The notes under the pieces: model-generated
Database searches by the model: none
What the model was told of the DNA's origin: nothing
What the model saw: only the letters and a program-made list of their open reading frames with translations
DNA from: Symsagittifera roscoffensis
Taxonomy: Eukaryota > Xenacoelomorpha > Acoela > Convolutidae
NCBI RefSeq assembly: GCF_963678635.1
Contig: NW_026971415.1
Location: 44,810 to 108,809 of the forward strand
Direction: 5' to 3'
DNA: 64,000 nucleotides
Program-made: the position numbers and the translations under genes
In this document: piece by piece, positions 52,380 to 62,879 of the stretch
Layout of the letters: every line of letters begins with the position of its first letter
Position numbering within the stretch: the stretch's first letter is position 1

Positions 52380-52810
52380 GGCTCTTTTCCAGTTCCCCCC
52401 TTTTCAAAATACCGAATTTTATGTTTGTGTTACGTGTTTTTACGGCTAAATGCGTGATGTTACGCTGTTATGTATAATTAATATCAAAAAGTTCGGACAG
52501 ACAAAAATAATTAAAAAGAGCAAATGACCTTTTTCAGAGAAGTTTTGCATGCAAAAGTTAATTTTTCAGACAGAAAGAATGTCTCATTTGCACCTAAAAA
52601 TTCAAATCTAAATGCAAAAATTGCTCAAAATTGGCAGGTTGCTCTTTTTAATTACTTCTGTCTGTCCGAACTTTTTGCAACTCTCTATATGAATAACAAA
52701 TCTGTTCACAGTTGACGATTTGTTCACCACGCCAAATTTCATTGCATTATGACAATGCTAATTAAGCTTTTCAAAATTGAATTTGAAAGAGGGGGGACTG
52801 GAAAAGAGCC
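52380..52810. mobile_element. GGCTCTTTT-family MITE, subfamily 2, with a nested element
   Basis: GGCTCTTTTCCAGTTCCC ... GGGGGGACTGGAAAAGAGCC. Interior as in 38085-38304, split by the element at 52485-52677. Flanks GAATCGAT and GAAGCGTT agree at six of eight positions. Confidence 0.8.
52485..52677. mobile_element. 193-bp nested TIR element (CAAAAAGTTCGGACAGAC)
   Basis: Terminal inverted repeats of about 35 bp: CAAAAAGTTCGGACAGAC at the left and its complement at the right, continuing with AATTAAAAAGAGC/GCTCTTTTTAATT. It is inserted inside a MITE. No coding capacity. Family not identified. Confidence 0.8.
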
Positions 52811-54129
52811 GAAGCGTTTAGACCAATCGGTAAACTGAGTTTCATTTGCATTTGTATATAGTTTCTTACGACTATAAACTAAAAATTAATTGCTTCACGT
52901 GAACAAAAGATTTGCAGGCACGATAGAGGAGACCAAAACGGTTCCTCTAATCAAAAACATCAAAAGTCGAGTGATGACTTCACTGCCTTACTCATGGTTA
53001 AAATAAGTTCTAAAAGTATTAGCTCAAATGTTTTTTATTAGTTTATCCAGATATGATGAGAAGTTAAAACTCGTACAAATAACTTGCCGTAGCCAATAAT
53101 TAGCTGAGCTACCTTATGACAGTGCTGTATTTTTGGTTTCGTAAATTTACAAAGATGTATCTTATGGTTTGGTTTGCTTCAAAATGTTTTGAAGCTCTTT
53201 CTATTATGTTATCATCATGTTAACGATTACACGGATTTATAAACTAGTCGACAAAATTACGCATTAAAAATTAAACAAATATTAAGTTATGATGAGTTGC
53301 ATAAGCTAGATACCAAGTCATTCCTGAGAGCATGTGTTCTTCTAATTTCTACCGACAGCTAAATGGTTCCAAGTATGTCAAAACGAGAAAACAAATAGTC
53401 AGATCCATGTTTGGTCGCAGTAGTTTTAAAGTTAGTCGAGAAGCTCCATCTGTTCACTTATTCACGCCGACTAAAGTTTAGAACGGCATTTTAGAACGCC
53501 TAGAAATCAAAAGTCATAGTATATAGCTTTTCGTCTCCTGAGTTTCAGAAAAACACTCAAAGGAATGGGCAAAAGCCCAGAGAGCAAGCAAAAATCTGAG
53601 ATGCAAACTTTCCTATTGTAAACACTACTTTACTCTTGTAGTCATCATCATCATCATCATCATGCTTTCTTTATTTAGGCACCACGTTTTGTGCTCTATT
53701 AGTCATAATAATCACAAAATGCTCGGCTCTCTAAACCCCCCCCCCTTTTTAACATTGAAAAAAAAACGTGGAAATACATTTCTGATAATTTGTTAATTTT
53801 TTTCCTACCTTTCCACGTGTCAATTTGTTTTCGAAATATTTCTTTACGTGTCTGAATTTTATGAGAAAAGTCAGGCTGACAAATTTAGCCTTGACTAAAG
53901 TCCTGATTAAGCTTCTTTGGCCTTCATAAAATTGTAATATTATTCGTGATACCATTTGTGCTCATATGTTTGCGAGCAAAGATAGAGGAAAACTAGAAAA
54001 CAACGTTGAGTTTTTTTGCAATCACAGAATGCTTATACATTTTCCAGGATTATTTCCACTATCGCTTTCATTTGAATTTCAAATCTGAAAAGGTAGTTTC
54101 ACATTGTCACAAATGCATTGTCACAAATC
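52811..54129. other. Region without recognised gene
   Basis: A short TCA triplet run (53644-53661) and a C10 run after GGCTCTCTAAA near 53736, possibly another decayed MITE end. The frame at 54006-54335 (109 codons, ATG-started, Phe/Cys/Lys-rich, one hydrophobic stretch) overlaps the dispersed repeat that follows, so I do not call it a gene. Confidence 0.35.
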
Positions 54130-54425
54130 TAACGAAAAACTTTGAGCCAGAACCTTTTCAGATTAAACCTTGCAATAATTGTTTTGCTTGTATCAAAAAA
54201 CATGCTGGCTTCAATTTTTGTTATACTTTAACAACCATAATTGGTTTTACATATTTGTCATCACAAATCATTTTTGTCGCTTTTTTATTATCCGCCTTGA
54301 AAATTATTGACAGAAAAGATTTTAAGAAAAACTAACAAAAAATTGTTTGAAAAGATGATACAACATCATTCTGAATGGCTAACTCATAATAACAAACATT
54401 TTATGAGCTCTAAACATGCTTATCT
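54130..54425. repeat. Dispersed repeat, copy 1
   Basis: Matches 55690-55990 in the same orientation, with shared phrases TTTTCAGATTAAA/TTTTCAAATTAAA, CATGCTG-CTTCAATTT, TTATCCGCCTT and CATTCTGAATGGCTAACT. Similarity is moderate. No termini or target duplication recognised. Confidence 0.65.
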
Positions 54426-55689
54426 CAAGAAAAAATTTCCAAATTAGTGAATTTTTATTTTCTTCTTATTCCAGTTTTTGGGGAATTAAGTCCTGGTTAT
54501 TAAATTAATTCAAATTATTTGTTTTATTCATTTCGGCCGAAAGAACTTAAGACCTAGTTAGACCTGTTATTGAAATTTATGGGATTTTTTTTGCTTGTAA
54601 ACATTACGAGGCCAAACTGTTCATTGGATAGGCGGTAATTGTATGTTCCCATATTCCAAACCTTTTTTAAAACCAAATAGATATTTTAAAACTTTGAAGC
54701 TAAAGCTGGAATTCTTTTCTCTACAGCAATGCCGAATTCAAAAAACAGTTTCAGCGAAATCCACGATTAAACCTTAAAACGTTGGTTAATTAAATCTTCA
54801 GACATTGGTTGAATGGTTAACTTTGATTAACTACATTTAAACATATTGGTTAACTGAACACATGATGCGACTTTTTTCTGAATGCTAAATCCTTTTAATC
54901 AAACAGTTTTGGAGCTCTAATGTTTTTCCCAAGGAAGCTGAAAATTTTGAAGATACCACTATATCATTGTAGTACCCTTTTAGTGGAGAGTACAATTTAT
55001 GACCACAAAGTCAGCAAAAAGCAAATTTAGCTATTTGTTCTGAATTCCGCATTTTTAAGTGGTCTCTTCAAAAGGTCTCCGCAAGTTTTGTTAGTGAAGT
55101 CCGCAAAAGTAAACGGTTTCCGCAAAGCTTAAATGGATGCTGAATTTTGTTCTTCCGTGAACTTGCATATGAACAATTAAAAGCTAGAGCTGGAATTCAA
55201 ATCTCAGGCAATCCGGAATTTAAAAGCAGGGACCTAACCATTGTCAGCGGAAACCATTAAATAATCCTAAATTATCAGTTAATTAAATTGGTGAATGTCA
55301 CTGTCTAGTTTTTGGAATTCGTTTCTCAACAAGTAATTTTTGGGGTCATAGTGTTTGAAGCACAACGCCGAAAAGATTCTATACTCGGAGATAATGGGTT
55401 GAGGTTGTTTGGAAACACAATGCAAAGCAAATTACCAAATTAGATCAGTAATTGACATTTCGTCAGTCTCAAAGACTGATCTAGCATTAAAGAGTGAATT
55501 CAAGTGAAAAGGCCAGTATTGACATAAGTCGAGAGTGAAATCAAATCATGAGAGCAGTAATTGAGATGAGATTAAAGCACACCCAGTGTAAACGCTGGTT
55601 ACAACTCTGTTAGAATGGTTCCTCAAAAAGCGACTATGATAGACAGGTCCCGCATGCGTATAGCATGTTAGTATTAGAAAACCAAAATT
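54426..55689. other. Region without recognised gene
   Basis: AT-rich sequence with scattered phrases such as GGTTAACTTTGATTAAC and repeated CCGCAAG-type words near 55080-55130. No coding signal above background. Confidence 0.35.
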
Positions 55690-55990
55690 TTTATAAGCAA
55701 TCTTTTCAAAAACTGTTCGTCGGAAACTTTTCAAATTAAATTTTGCCATAAACATATTACTTATATCAAAACATATGCTGACATCAATTTATTTTACTTT
55801 TTAACAACAAAAATTGAGCTTACATTTTGTCATCAAAAATCTTTTTTGAGGCGTTTAAAATTATCCGCCTTAGAATTCGTGAGAGGGAACGTTGTTAGAA
55901 AAATAAACAAAAAATGTTTGGAATTGTAATACAACATAATTCTGAATGGCTAACTTATAATTAATCAACATTTTATAAGCTCTAGATAGA
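55690..55990. repeat. Dispersed repeat, copy 2
   Basis: Second copy of the repeat at 54130-54425, about 1.56 kb downstream in direct orientation. Confidence 0.65.
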
Positions 55991-56930
55991 TGTCTTAATC
56001 TCCAGGTACCTGGTTGTTTTGTGGGGACCATTTTATAACCACAAATGTGCAGTTTTTAACAACAAATAATATTTTAAAATGCATCCTTGTGAAAAGTTAA
56101 GGTTGGAAAAATCAAAAATTATGTGACCTTTACTGAAAACCAATTCAATAAAGTCGGAAATTGAAGCCACGAACGAAACCCGTTCAGAATTTTGCAATCC
56201 AAAACTTTAACCATTCGGCCTCGCTATCCTTAAAACACCAAAATCTAGGCAATACTGAACAATTGATATGTTCAATAAAATTTAATCAGTGACCCTTCAA
56301 ACTGGCGTAAAAACACTAGCGATAATGGCTAATGAGTAAGCTACCAGTTGCGGCGAAAAGAGATGATGAACGCAAAATTAGGCAAAAAGAAACGGATGAA
56401 TTCAGTAAAATATCTAAAAAATGAGAAATAAGACGGATCATTACAAGTGTTCGTACAAGTTCAAAAGAGAGACCCTATTTTGCTAGATCCTATTTGTTAC
56501 GAGAAAACTCGTGGCAGCTACGATCAAAAATACGTTTTTGCTGGAGCATTTTTTTGTAAGAATCCAAGTTCTAGGGTCTTTTTCACTGTTCGCTGGGAGA
56601 TTAACTCACTCCGCAGTTTTTCAGCATATCATCGCTACATGTTTTTTGATAAGTAATTTCCTGCGGTGGATGTGCTCCTGAGTCAAGTCTACGAAAATCT
56701 TCCTATGGCTAGATGAGGAAAAAACAAAAATTGAGATCGAAGTCAGTGAGATCGAAATTGCGTGATTGACAGGAGTTAAGATCGAAGTTAGGGTTAGGAA
56801 TTGTGATCAGACGTTGTCATTTCAACTGGTATTGATCAACTTAGTAAAGGAGATTAGGTTTAACTTGTTCGTGACCACAAATTAGATAAAAGATATAATT
56901 TAAGACGCTACTATACTTGTGCATGTATGT
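55991..56930. other. Region without recognised gene
   Basis: One 69-codon frame at 56447-56656 has mixed composition but no recognised motif. The phrase GAGATCGAA recurs three times near 56730-56780. Nothing else supported. Confidence 0.3.
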
Positions 56931-56931
56931 A

Positions 56932-57092
56932 AATGGAATCTGCGAAAAAATGCAGATTATACTTACAATTTGCGGATTCAACTTCCAATTTGGGGATTCC
57001 GCTTATAATTTGCCGATTCCGCTTACACTTTGCGGATTTTACTTTGGGAATTCCGCTTACAATTTGCGGATTCTGCTTACAGTTGCAGATTC
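56932..57092. repeat. Minisatellite of about 21 bp (TTTGCGGATTCCGCTTACAA)
   Basis: About seven imperfect units; GCGGATTC and GCTTACA recur at 18-24 bp spacing. Single related units occur at 57253-57310. The unit contains the near-palindrome GCGGATTCCGC. Confidence 0.75.
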
Positions 57093-57377
57093 CACAACAA
57101 CTCTTTTCAAACATACACATGTGTTAATAATTGTTTGTGGATTCGACAAACTGTTCAGGATTTCGCAAATACTGATGCAGATTCCTCAATTTGGCAATTT
57201 TTGGATATGAGCGTTTCAGTACAGCAAAGAAGATGGAAGGAAAGCAGCAATGTTGTGGAATCCGCGACAAATTTGATTTTGACCTGTTGCGGAATCCGCT
57301 TACAGTTCACAAATTGCGCAGTTTGGTATCGTAGTGAAAAAACTACCGACGATAAGCTTTTGCCAGTTGGTGTCTAA

Positions 57378-58114
57378 AGTGCCAACTAAGTAATAAAATT
57401 GCGAAGAGTAAGAAATCATTTCTGATGGTGAAAAAGTTGTATTTTAGTAGGTCAAGATTCTTAAATTCTAGAATTTCAGAAGGCCATCTGAAAAGTAGAT
57501 AACCCACTGCTACCATGATAGTTTTTCACCTTTTCTTACAGGTGAACAAAATGTTTCTTACCCTGTTTTTTCTGTCAATGTTCAAACTAAACAAACAGTG
57601 CATTCGCCAATGTTAAGGTTGTACAGGCTTGATTTAATTTAACCGATCAGAACGAAAAATTTGAACGCAAAACTCTTAAAGTGGGATAGGAATTTAGGAA
57701 AAAATTGGATAGATTAAAAGCTGCTAAAAACTTAACCAGAATTAGTACATTCCAATTTTTTGATGAAATTCGATTCCAAAAGTTTTTTGCTTGTTCACTA
57801 AATCAGAAGTTACGCCAAACGTACTGAGTCAATCGAAGTCCAAACTACATCAAAGTGAAATTTTTATAGAGTTCAACAAAATAATACATGTTTAAAATCT
57901 CTAAAACACAGCCCCAATATTTAAAAATCTCTTTTTTAACCAAACTTTTTCTTCTTATCTAGTAAAATTGTCATTTTTTGACAATCGAACATAAATACAT
58001 TCTTTCAAGCAAAACTCGAGAAACTTTATCCTAATAAAGTGTATAAGACTAAATAAGAAATCAATTTTGATTCAAATTGGATATCAATTAATTAGGTTTT
58101 TCTGACATAATTTT
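57378..58114. other. Region without recognised gene
   Basis: AT-rich, no coding or repeat signal recognised. Confidence 0.4.
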
Positions 58115-58316
58115 GGCTCTTTTCCAGCCCCCCCTTTGCTTTTTGCTGAAATTTTTACTGAAAATGCATTGAAAAGTGGCAGCGTGAACAGTTGAACAAA
58201 TTGCTAGAATAAATTGCTACAAAGTTTCCAACAGGAAACATGCCAGATGCCGGGTGAACAGCTCTTGTCAGCTTTGTTTCTTAATTTATTGAGGGATTGG
58301 GAAATGGAAAAGATCC
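58115..58316. mobile_element. GGCTCTTTT-family MITE, diverged
   Basis: 202 bp, GGCTCTTTTCCAGCCCCC ... TTGGGAAATGGAAAAGATCC. The interior differs from the other subfamilies. The flanks (ATAATTTT and AAAATTTG) do not make a convincing duplication. Confidence 0.65.
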
Positions 58317-58689
58317 AAAATTTGAACTGAGTGAAAAAACCGATAATGACACGTTCACGGGTAAAACGTTAGGCCCGTTTTCGCTCGATCAAATTTTGCA
58401 CTATATTAATTCTGGTAAAAAAAACTGCTTTCTGATAGCTTTGTCCGGATAATTTATATCAGAAGTAACAAGTAAATTTTCTAAAACAGATCTGAAATAA
58501 TCTTTTTCAGATCTAAATTTCAGATCTCCAATTGGTTGTGAAATTTCTAAATAACGCTTGGATACTTTAGAGATTGGTTATTTCAGATCTAAGTTCAGAC
58601 CTGAAAACTTTTTTCCTGTTTATTTCACGGTAATTTCAAGGTAATATGCTATCAGCCCACCTAGACAAACGGAACTAATACGATTTGTT

Positions 58690-59303
58690 ATTATAGCGCT
58701 CGTTGAGCAAAGAATTTATGGCTTTGTGATCAGTTAATATCTGAAATTGGTTGACAAGTAGATATAGGCGGAAATACTCGCATGACCATGCTATCGTCAG
58801 TAGTTCTAATTCGTTGGTAATGTTTTTAGCTTCTGCGTTGTTAAAAAAAACCTTTCAAGGTACATCTTTAGTAGAGATCTGCGCCACAGAGTTAATACGC
58901 TCATGCATGTTGGGCATCTGCTACTTGTTTTTCCAGATCTGCGCATTCATAGGCTTAGCATTTAGAGCTAACTTGAACCATCCTTTTTTTGCGGTCTGCA
59001 CGATAGTTGCGATGAAGTGGTCTGTTTCACATTTGTCAAGTTTTTAATATGCCCATCCAAGTTTTTTGGTTTTATTGGCGACACGGTATGGACATGGAAA
59101 AGCACTTTCTGCTCTTTTACTTGCCTAGGGTTAAAAGGGTACTTAAAATGGGCATAGATTTTGTGGCTTTTGGAACGACCCAGACGGTTGAAGATGTGTG
59201 CATAACGTTTCGCCTGATATGATTTCCAGTACTCGGACATGAGGTCATGTGTGGTGTCCTTTAGTGAACTGATAGTTTCAGCCATCAAATGTGTCGTAGC
59301 CAC
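58690..59303 (-). pseudogene. G3 RT start fused to RNase H remnant
   Basis: The ORF 59303-58968 covers the pre-RT linker (YWKSYQAKRYAHIFNRLGRSKSHKIYAHFKYPFNP), parallel to the G2 sequence at about 35450. It then reads LNAKPMNAQIW-like and QMPNMHERIN blocks with stops, and joins the RNase H segment after a run of A/T. About 600 bp of RT, including the catalytic boxes, is deleted. Confidence 0.7.
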
Positions 59304-59380
59304 TCGCAGTTTTCAGTGTAAATCAAACCAAGGAGATTTCGAACACGGTTCTCTGAAATTAGAAAAGTGGCAACTTGAAT

Positions 59381-59695
59381 TTACCACCCATTAGACGAAA
59401 CAGGAGTGGTGACCGATCCCAATAACCGAACAAGACACTTGTTGTAATCCACGTATGCGGTTACTATCGGATGTCGTGTGATGTCTCGAAATTGAATGGT
59501 CGGGTTTCGCAGAAGCAAGTGATCTAATGTACGTTTCTTGAGGAGCGAGACCGAACTTTCGATATCGACGGTAGAATAAAAAAAACTAGGACCTGATCGA
59601 AGTTGGATACTGATACTTCTTGGCTTCCCTACTTTTGTTCTGCACTGTTTCTTCCAGCTCGAAGTATAAAGGCTGACCGTCATCTTCGATATCAA
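59381..59695 (-). pseudogene. G3 aspartic protease region
   Basis: A 104-codon open frame matching the G2 protease region (GKPRSISIQLRSGPSFFYSTVD, then LLLRNPTIQFRDITRHPI). The catalytic triplet reads STVDIESSVSLL, so neither Thr/Ser nor Gly follows the Asp as required. Confidence 0.65.
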
Positions 59696-59724
59696 TAAAA
59701 TCAGTCTAACGCGGGACTGCTTGT

Positions 59725-60748
59725 TTACTCCTCCTCACGAACTAGATTCACTTTCAGTTTCGACAAATTGCAACATTTCGCAAAGTGAACACGCTTTCTG
59801 AAGAGATTGCACGTAACTTTTCTTGCCGGAGACGACTTTTTGTGACCCAGAGTGAAAGGGTTGTCACAAAAATAACTCCGTTTGATGCCTTGGTTTTGAC
59901 GGTCTGATTGATTATGTGAGCCACCACGTTTGCCAACAATACCTCTAGTGGATTGAATAGAGAAAGTCGAGTTTTGCTTATGAGGCAACAGCTTTTGAAA
60001 TTGCGCTGACGTGTTTGCTCCCTTTTCACTTTCTACGGCTAGTTTGAGAGTGCCATTCAAATCTGCCTTAGCTTTGATAAGCTACTGCTGAATTTTCACC
60101 TCTAATATCCTGCCGACCAGAGATCTTTAAGGGTTTCCCTCTCGTGAACGGTCAGCCATTTACAAATGGCAAATTCAGCACTCAGAGGGGCGTGAAATGA
60201 CCATTGTCGAGCATAAAGACAGTATTATAAAGTTTAATGCATTCAACCGGGTAATCTCTTTCAATTTTGAGTAACGTTTCACAACTATCGTGGAAAACTT
60301 TGAATGATGGTGTTTTGATGACTGTATGCGGCAAAGAGTCAGCGTAAGGCCTTTTTCTTTGTTTGCCGAGTGAAAAGAACAACCGCGACTTCCGCTTCAA
60401 AATAAAAACAGTTTTGACTGATTCTAGAACCTTTCCTTCGTCGCTCTTGATTGAACTCAGTTACTCTGCGATCGGTCGCTTGATCGTGGAGGACTCGTGC
60501 ATTAGCCTCAAGAGCATCTTCTGCGTGACCTGGTGACCTCGGTTACGGGAGAGGCTTGTCTATTATCTCCGCTGGGTCGGCAAGTACATCATTGGGATTG
60601 ATATTATCATTAAGACTCACTGCTAAGAAGAATTAGTCGATCAAAGTATCCCAAAGGAATGGTGGGTTAACAGTTGGCTTGACCAAAACAGAGGAATTCC
60701 TAACAAGTCAGTCCTGTCTTCGTTCGCAGGAACTGCTGGCTGCGCCAT
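59725..60748 (-). pseudogene. gag: G3 gag
   Basis: Starts at an ATG over the LTR/primer-site junction (60746-60748). Blocks parallel to G2: KRPYADSLPHTV, SCETLLKIERDYPVECIKLYNTV, LESEKGANTSAQFQKLLP-like, and zinc knuckles near 59770-59870 split over two frames. Several stops. Confidence 0.7.
60730..60747 (-). promoter_or_regulatory. G3 primer binding site
   Basis: Minus-strand TGGCGCAGCCAGCAGTTC directly follows the LTR, identical to that of G2. Confidence 0.7.
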
Positions 60749-61069
60749 GAAATTACCCGAAATATTTACACTCAAAACTAGAGAGTTTTAGAAGGATAAT
60801 GTTAATTGGTTGAAAAAAAATATTTGCATGTAGAATCAGTTTAATCTGATACACTGTATCAATTTAACATAGACTGAAACGTTTTTTCCAGAAAACTTAG
60901 CATAGGATTTAGACAAACTATATCTTAACGTAACATCAATAGCGAAAGACACAATCAACGCGAAATGAATCCTGTCGGTGCAAAATGGCCTTGAAAGACA
61001 ACCACTTAGCAAATGCTTCAGAAAAAAAAGATAAACTTTACGAGATACGGAAGGTCACCTCTCCACGCA
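60748..61069 (-). repeat. G3 5' LTR (about 322 bp)
   Basis: On the plus strand begins TGAAATTACCCGAA and ends GGTCACCTCTCCACGCA. The end resembles the G2 LTR end (GGTCGCCTCATGACA), so the two families are related. The outer boundary is set by this similarity only. Confidence 0.65.
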
Positions 61070-61620
61070 GGTCTAAAAAAAGGTATTTTATATCTGAAAT
61101 TCAGTTTTTTTTTATTATTTCAAATCTGAAAAATTAATGATTCTGACACAGTTTTTGCCATTTCTAGTTTTTTTATTTGTATTTGATAGCTCCTGCTAGC
61201 TACTAGAAAGTACTCAGCAGAGTTTCAAGTTGAAGACTGCCAAAATATGTTACCGCAAGTAAGAGATAAGCTTTGAAAACGCATAAGTAGCGCATGAAAA
61301 TGAAAAAAATTGACACATCTTCTGTTTTTAAAAAAACTTTTAACAATTTTGAACAAGAAACTTAGTGTGTAACAAAACTGTTTGTGGAATTAATCGGAAG
61401 TTATTTTACCGCTTGTTAATCTAAACTTAATTGTTAGTGCTGAAATATCAAAAAAACTCAATTTTTTGCCGAATTGCGTGAATCATAATTAAATAAATGT
61501 TTTCTCAGATCTGATTTCTTTAAACAGCAACAATTTTCATCATTCCTCGAAAAAGCATGTTTTATTCCTGTCTTCAAAAAAAACTAAAAACAAATTGCAA
61601 CAAGTTGTAGGCCTATTTGT
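61070..61620. other. Region without recognised gene
   Basis: AT-rich spacer between G3 and the LINE fragment. Nothing recognised. Confidence 0.4.
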
Positions 61621-61629
61621 GTGACAAAC

Positions 61630-62690
61630 ATGCCATCAAAAATTTTTGAACGCTTGCTTTTGAACCAAATAGTGATAAAATCTCAAACAAAATTCGGTAT
61701 TAAACGTCTACCCATTCCGATTCCAAGAAAACAAAACTGCGACTGATGCAGTTATCACTTTCACCGATATTTTTGTTGAAAACGTGAATCAATCAAGAAA
61801 AACGCAATTTTTCTAGATTTTGCCAAAATTTTCAATTCCATTTCTCAAGAAATCTTCTTAGAAAAAATTGAAATGTATGGTTTTTCCAGTAACGCATTAA
61901 ATCTCCTGGACGACTTTTCAGCAGGCCGTCAACATTGTTTGAATCTTCAAATCTGTTATTCTGACTGGATGACACTTCATCATGGCGTTCCACAAGCAAC
62001 ATTATTGGGACCATCGGCTTTGATTCTTTATGTAAATGATTTTTAAACCGAATCAACAGGAACATAAACTTAGTGCAATTTAGAGAAGATACAAGTATCT
62101 TGTGTAAAGGAAACTCAATTAAGGACCTAGGATTGTCAATGCTCGAAACACTAGAAAAAGTACATGCATATTTGAAATGAATCAAAATTTTCCTTAATGT
62201 TGATAGAACGGAACTTAGTGTCTTTGTGAAAGAGAATAATTTGGAACAAATTATTTATAAAGAAGAAACAATAACCACAAAAGAAAATTCCAGGTATCTT
62301 GGTGTTTTTGTGGACAACATTTTTTTGTTTTAGCTGAATTGAATAATTCTTCAAGCAAAATGGCTGTTGCAATTAGGTCAATTTACTGCGTTCGAGACAT
62401 GGTACCATTTAAAATAAGAATTATTCGTTTTAGATAATTAGTTTTGTTACATTTATCTTAGAGCTCAGCCTTTTTCAAAATTTATCCATGTCTCAAATTA
62501 ACAGCATAAACAGACAGAAATGTTTGGGGAATCGAAGTGTACTATTCCGCCGAAAATATGATCATGCACGACATCTACTTCTCAAGTCTACGATTATGCC
62601 GCCAGCCGACTTTTTCATCACCCAGCATAACTTGACTAGAATGTTCGATTTGATGAAAAAAACCAAGAAAAAAAGAACATGGTAGGCAGT
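61630..62690 (+). pseudogene. CR1/Jockey-like LINE reverse transcriptase fragment
   Basis: Blocks in order: MPSKIFERLLLNQI, RFQENKTATDAVITFTDIF, then after a frameshift LDFAKIFNSISQEIFLEKIEMYGF, SDWMTLHHGVPQATLLGPSALILYVNDF, ENSRYLGVFVDN, and a C-terminal RKYDHARHLLL ... MFDLMKKTKK. The catalytic F/YADD box reads FRED (near 62080), with the first Asp lost. About 1.06 kb remains. The 5' endonuclease domain is absent. Confidence 0.75.
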
Positions 62691-62699
62691 TTATCTAGA

Positions 62700-62877
62700 C
62701 AAATTTACTGTCAAATCAATGCGCAAAACAAATAAAACAAAACAGATTCCTAAAAACAAAAATTGGGGAAAAAAATCTGTAGTTTTTCTATAACAAATTA
62801 CTGTGAAATCAACGCGCAAAACAAATAAAACAAAACAGATTCCTAAAAACAAAAATTGGAGAAAGAAATCTGTAGTA
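62700..62877. repeat. Two-copy tandem repeat, 93-bp period
   Basis: GCGCAAAACAAATAAAACAA starts at 62721 and again at 62814, followed by the same TTCCTAAAAACAAAAATTGG. It lies directly after the LINE fragment. Confidence 0.85.
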
Positions 62878-62879
62878 AA

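Larger units (their letters stand above)
58690..61069 (-). mobile_element. Ty3/gypsy-type LTR retrotransposon G3 (5' part, internally deleted)
   Basis: Minus-strand remnant related to G2. The 5' LTR is 60748-61069, then primer site, gag, protease and the start of RT. At about 58852 the sequence jumps from the early RT block into the middle of RNase H (NELELLTIAWSCEYF ... LTDHKAINSLL) and ends near 58690. Integrase and the 3' LTR are missing. Confidence 0.85.

Noticed and set aside
61832-62372. Minus-strand ORFs of 117 and 73 codons
   Set aside because: The plus strand of the same interval has ordered LINE RT motifs, so these are shadows.
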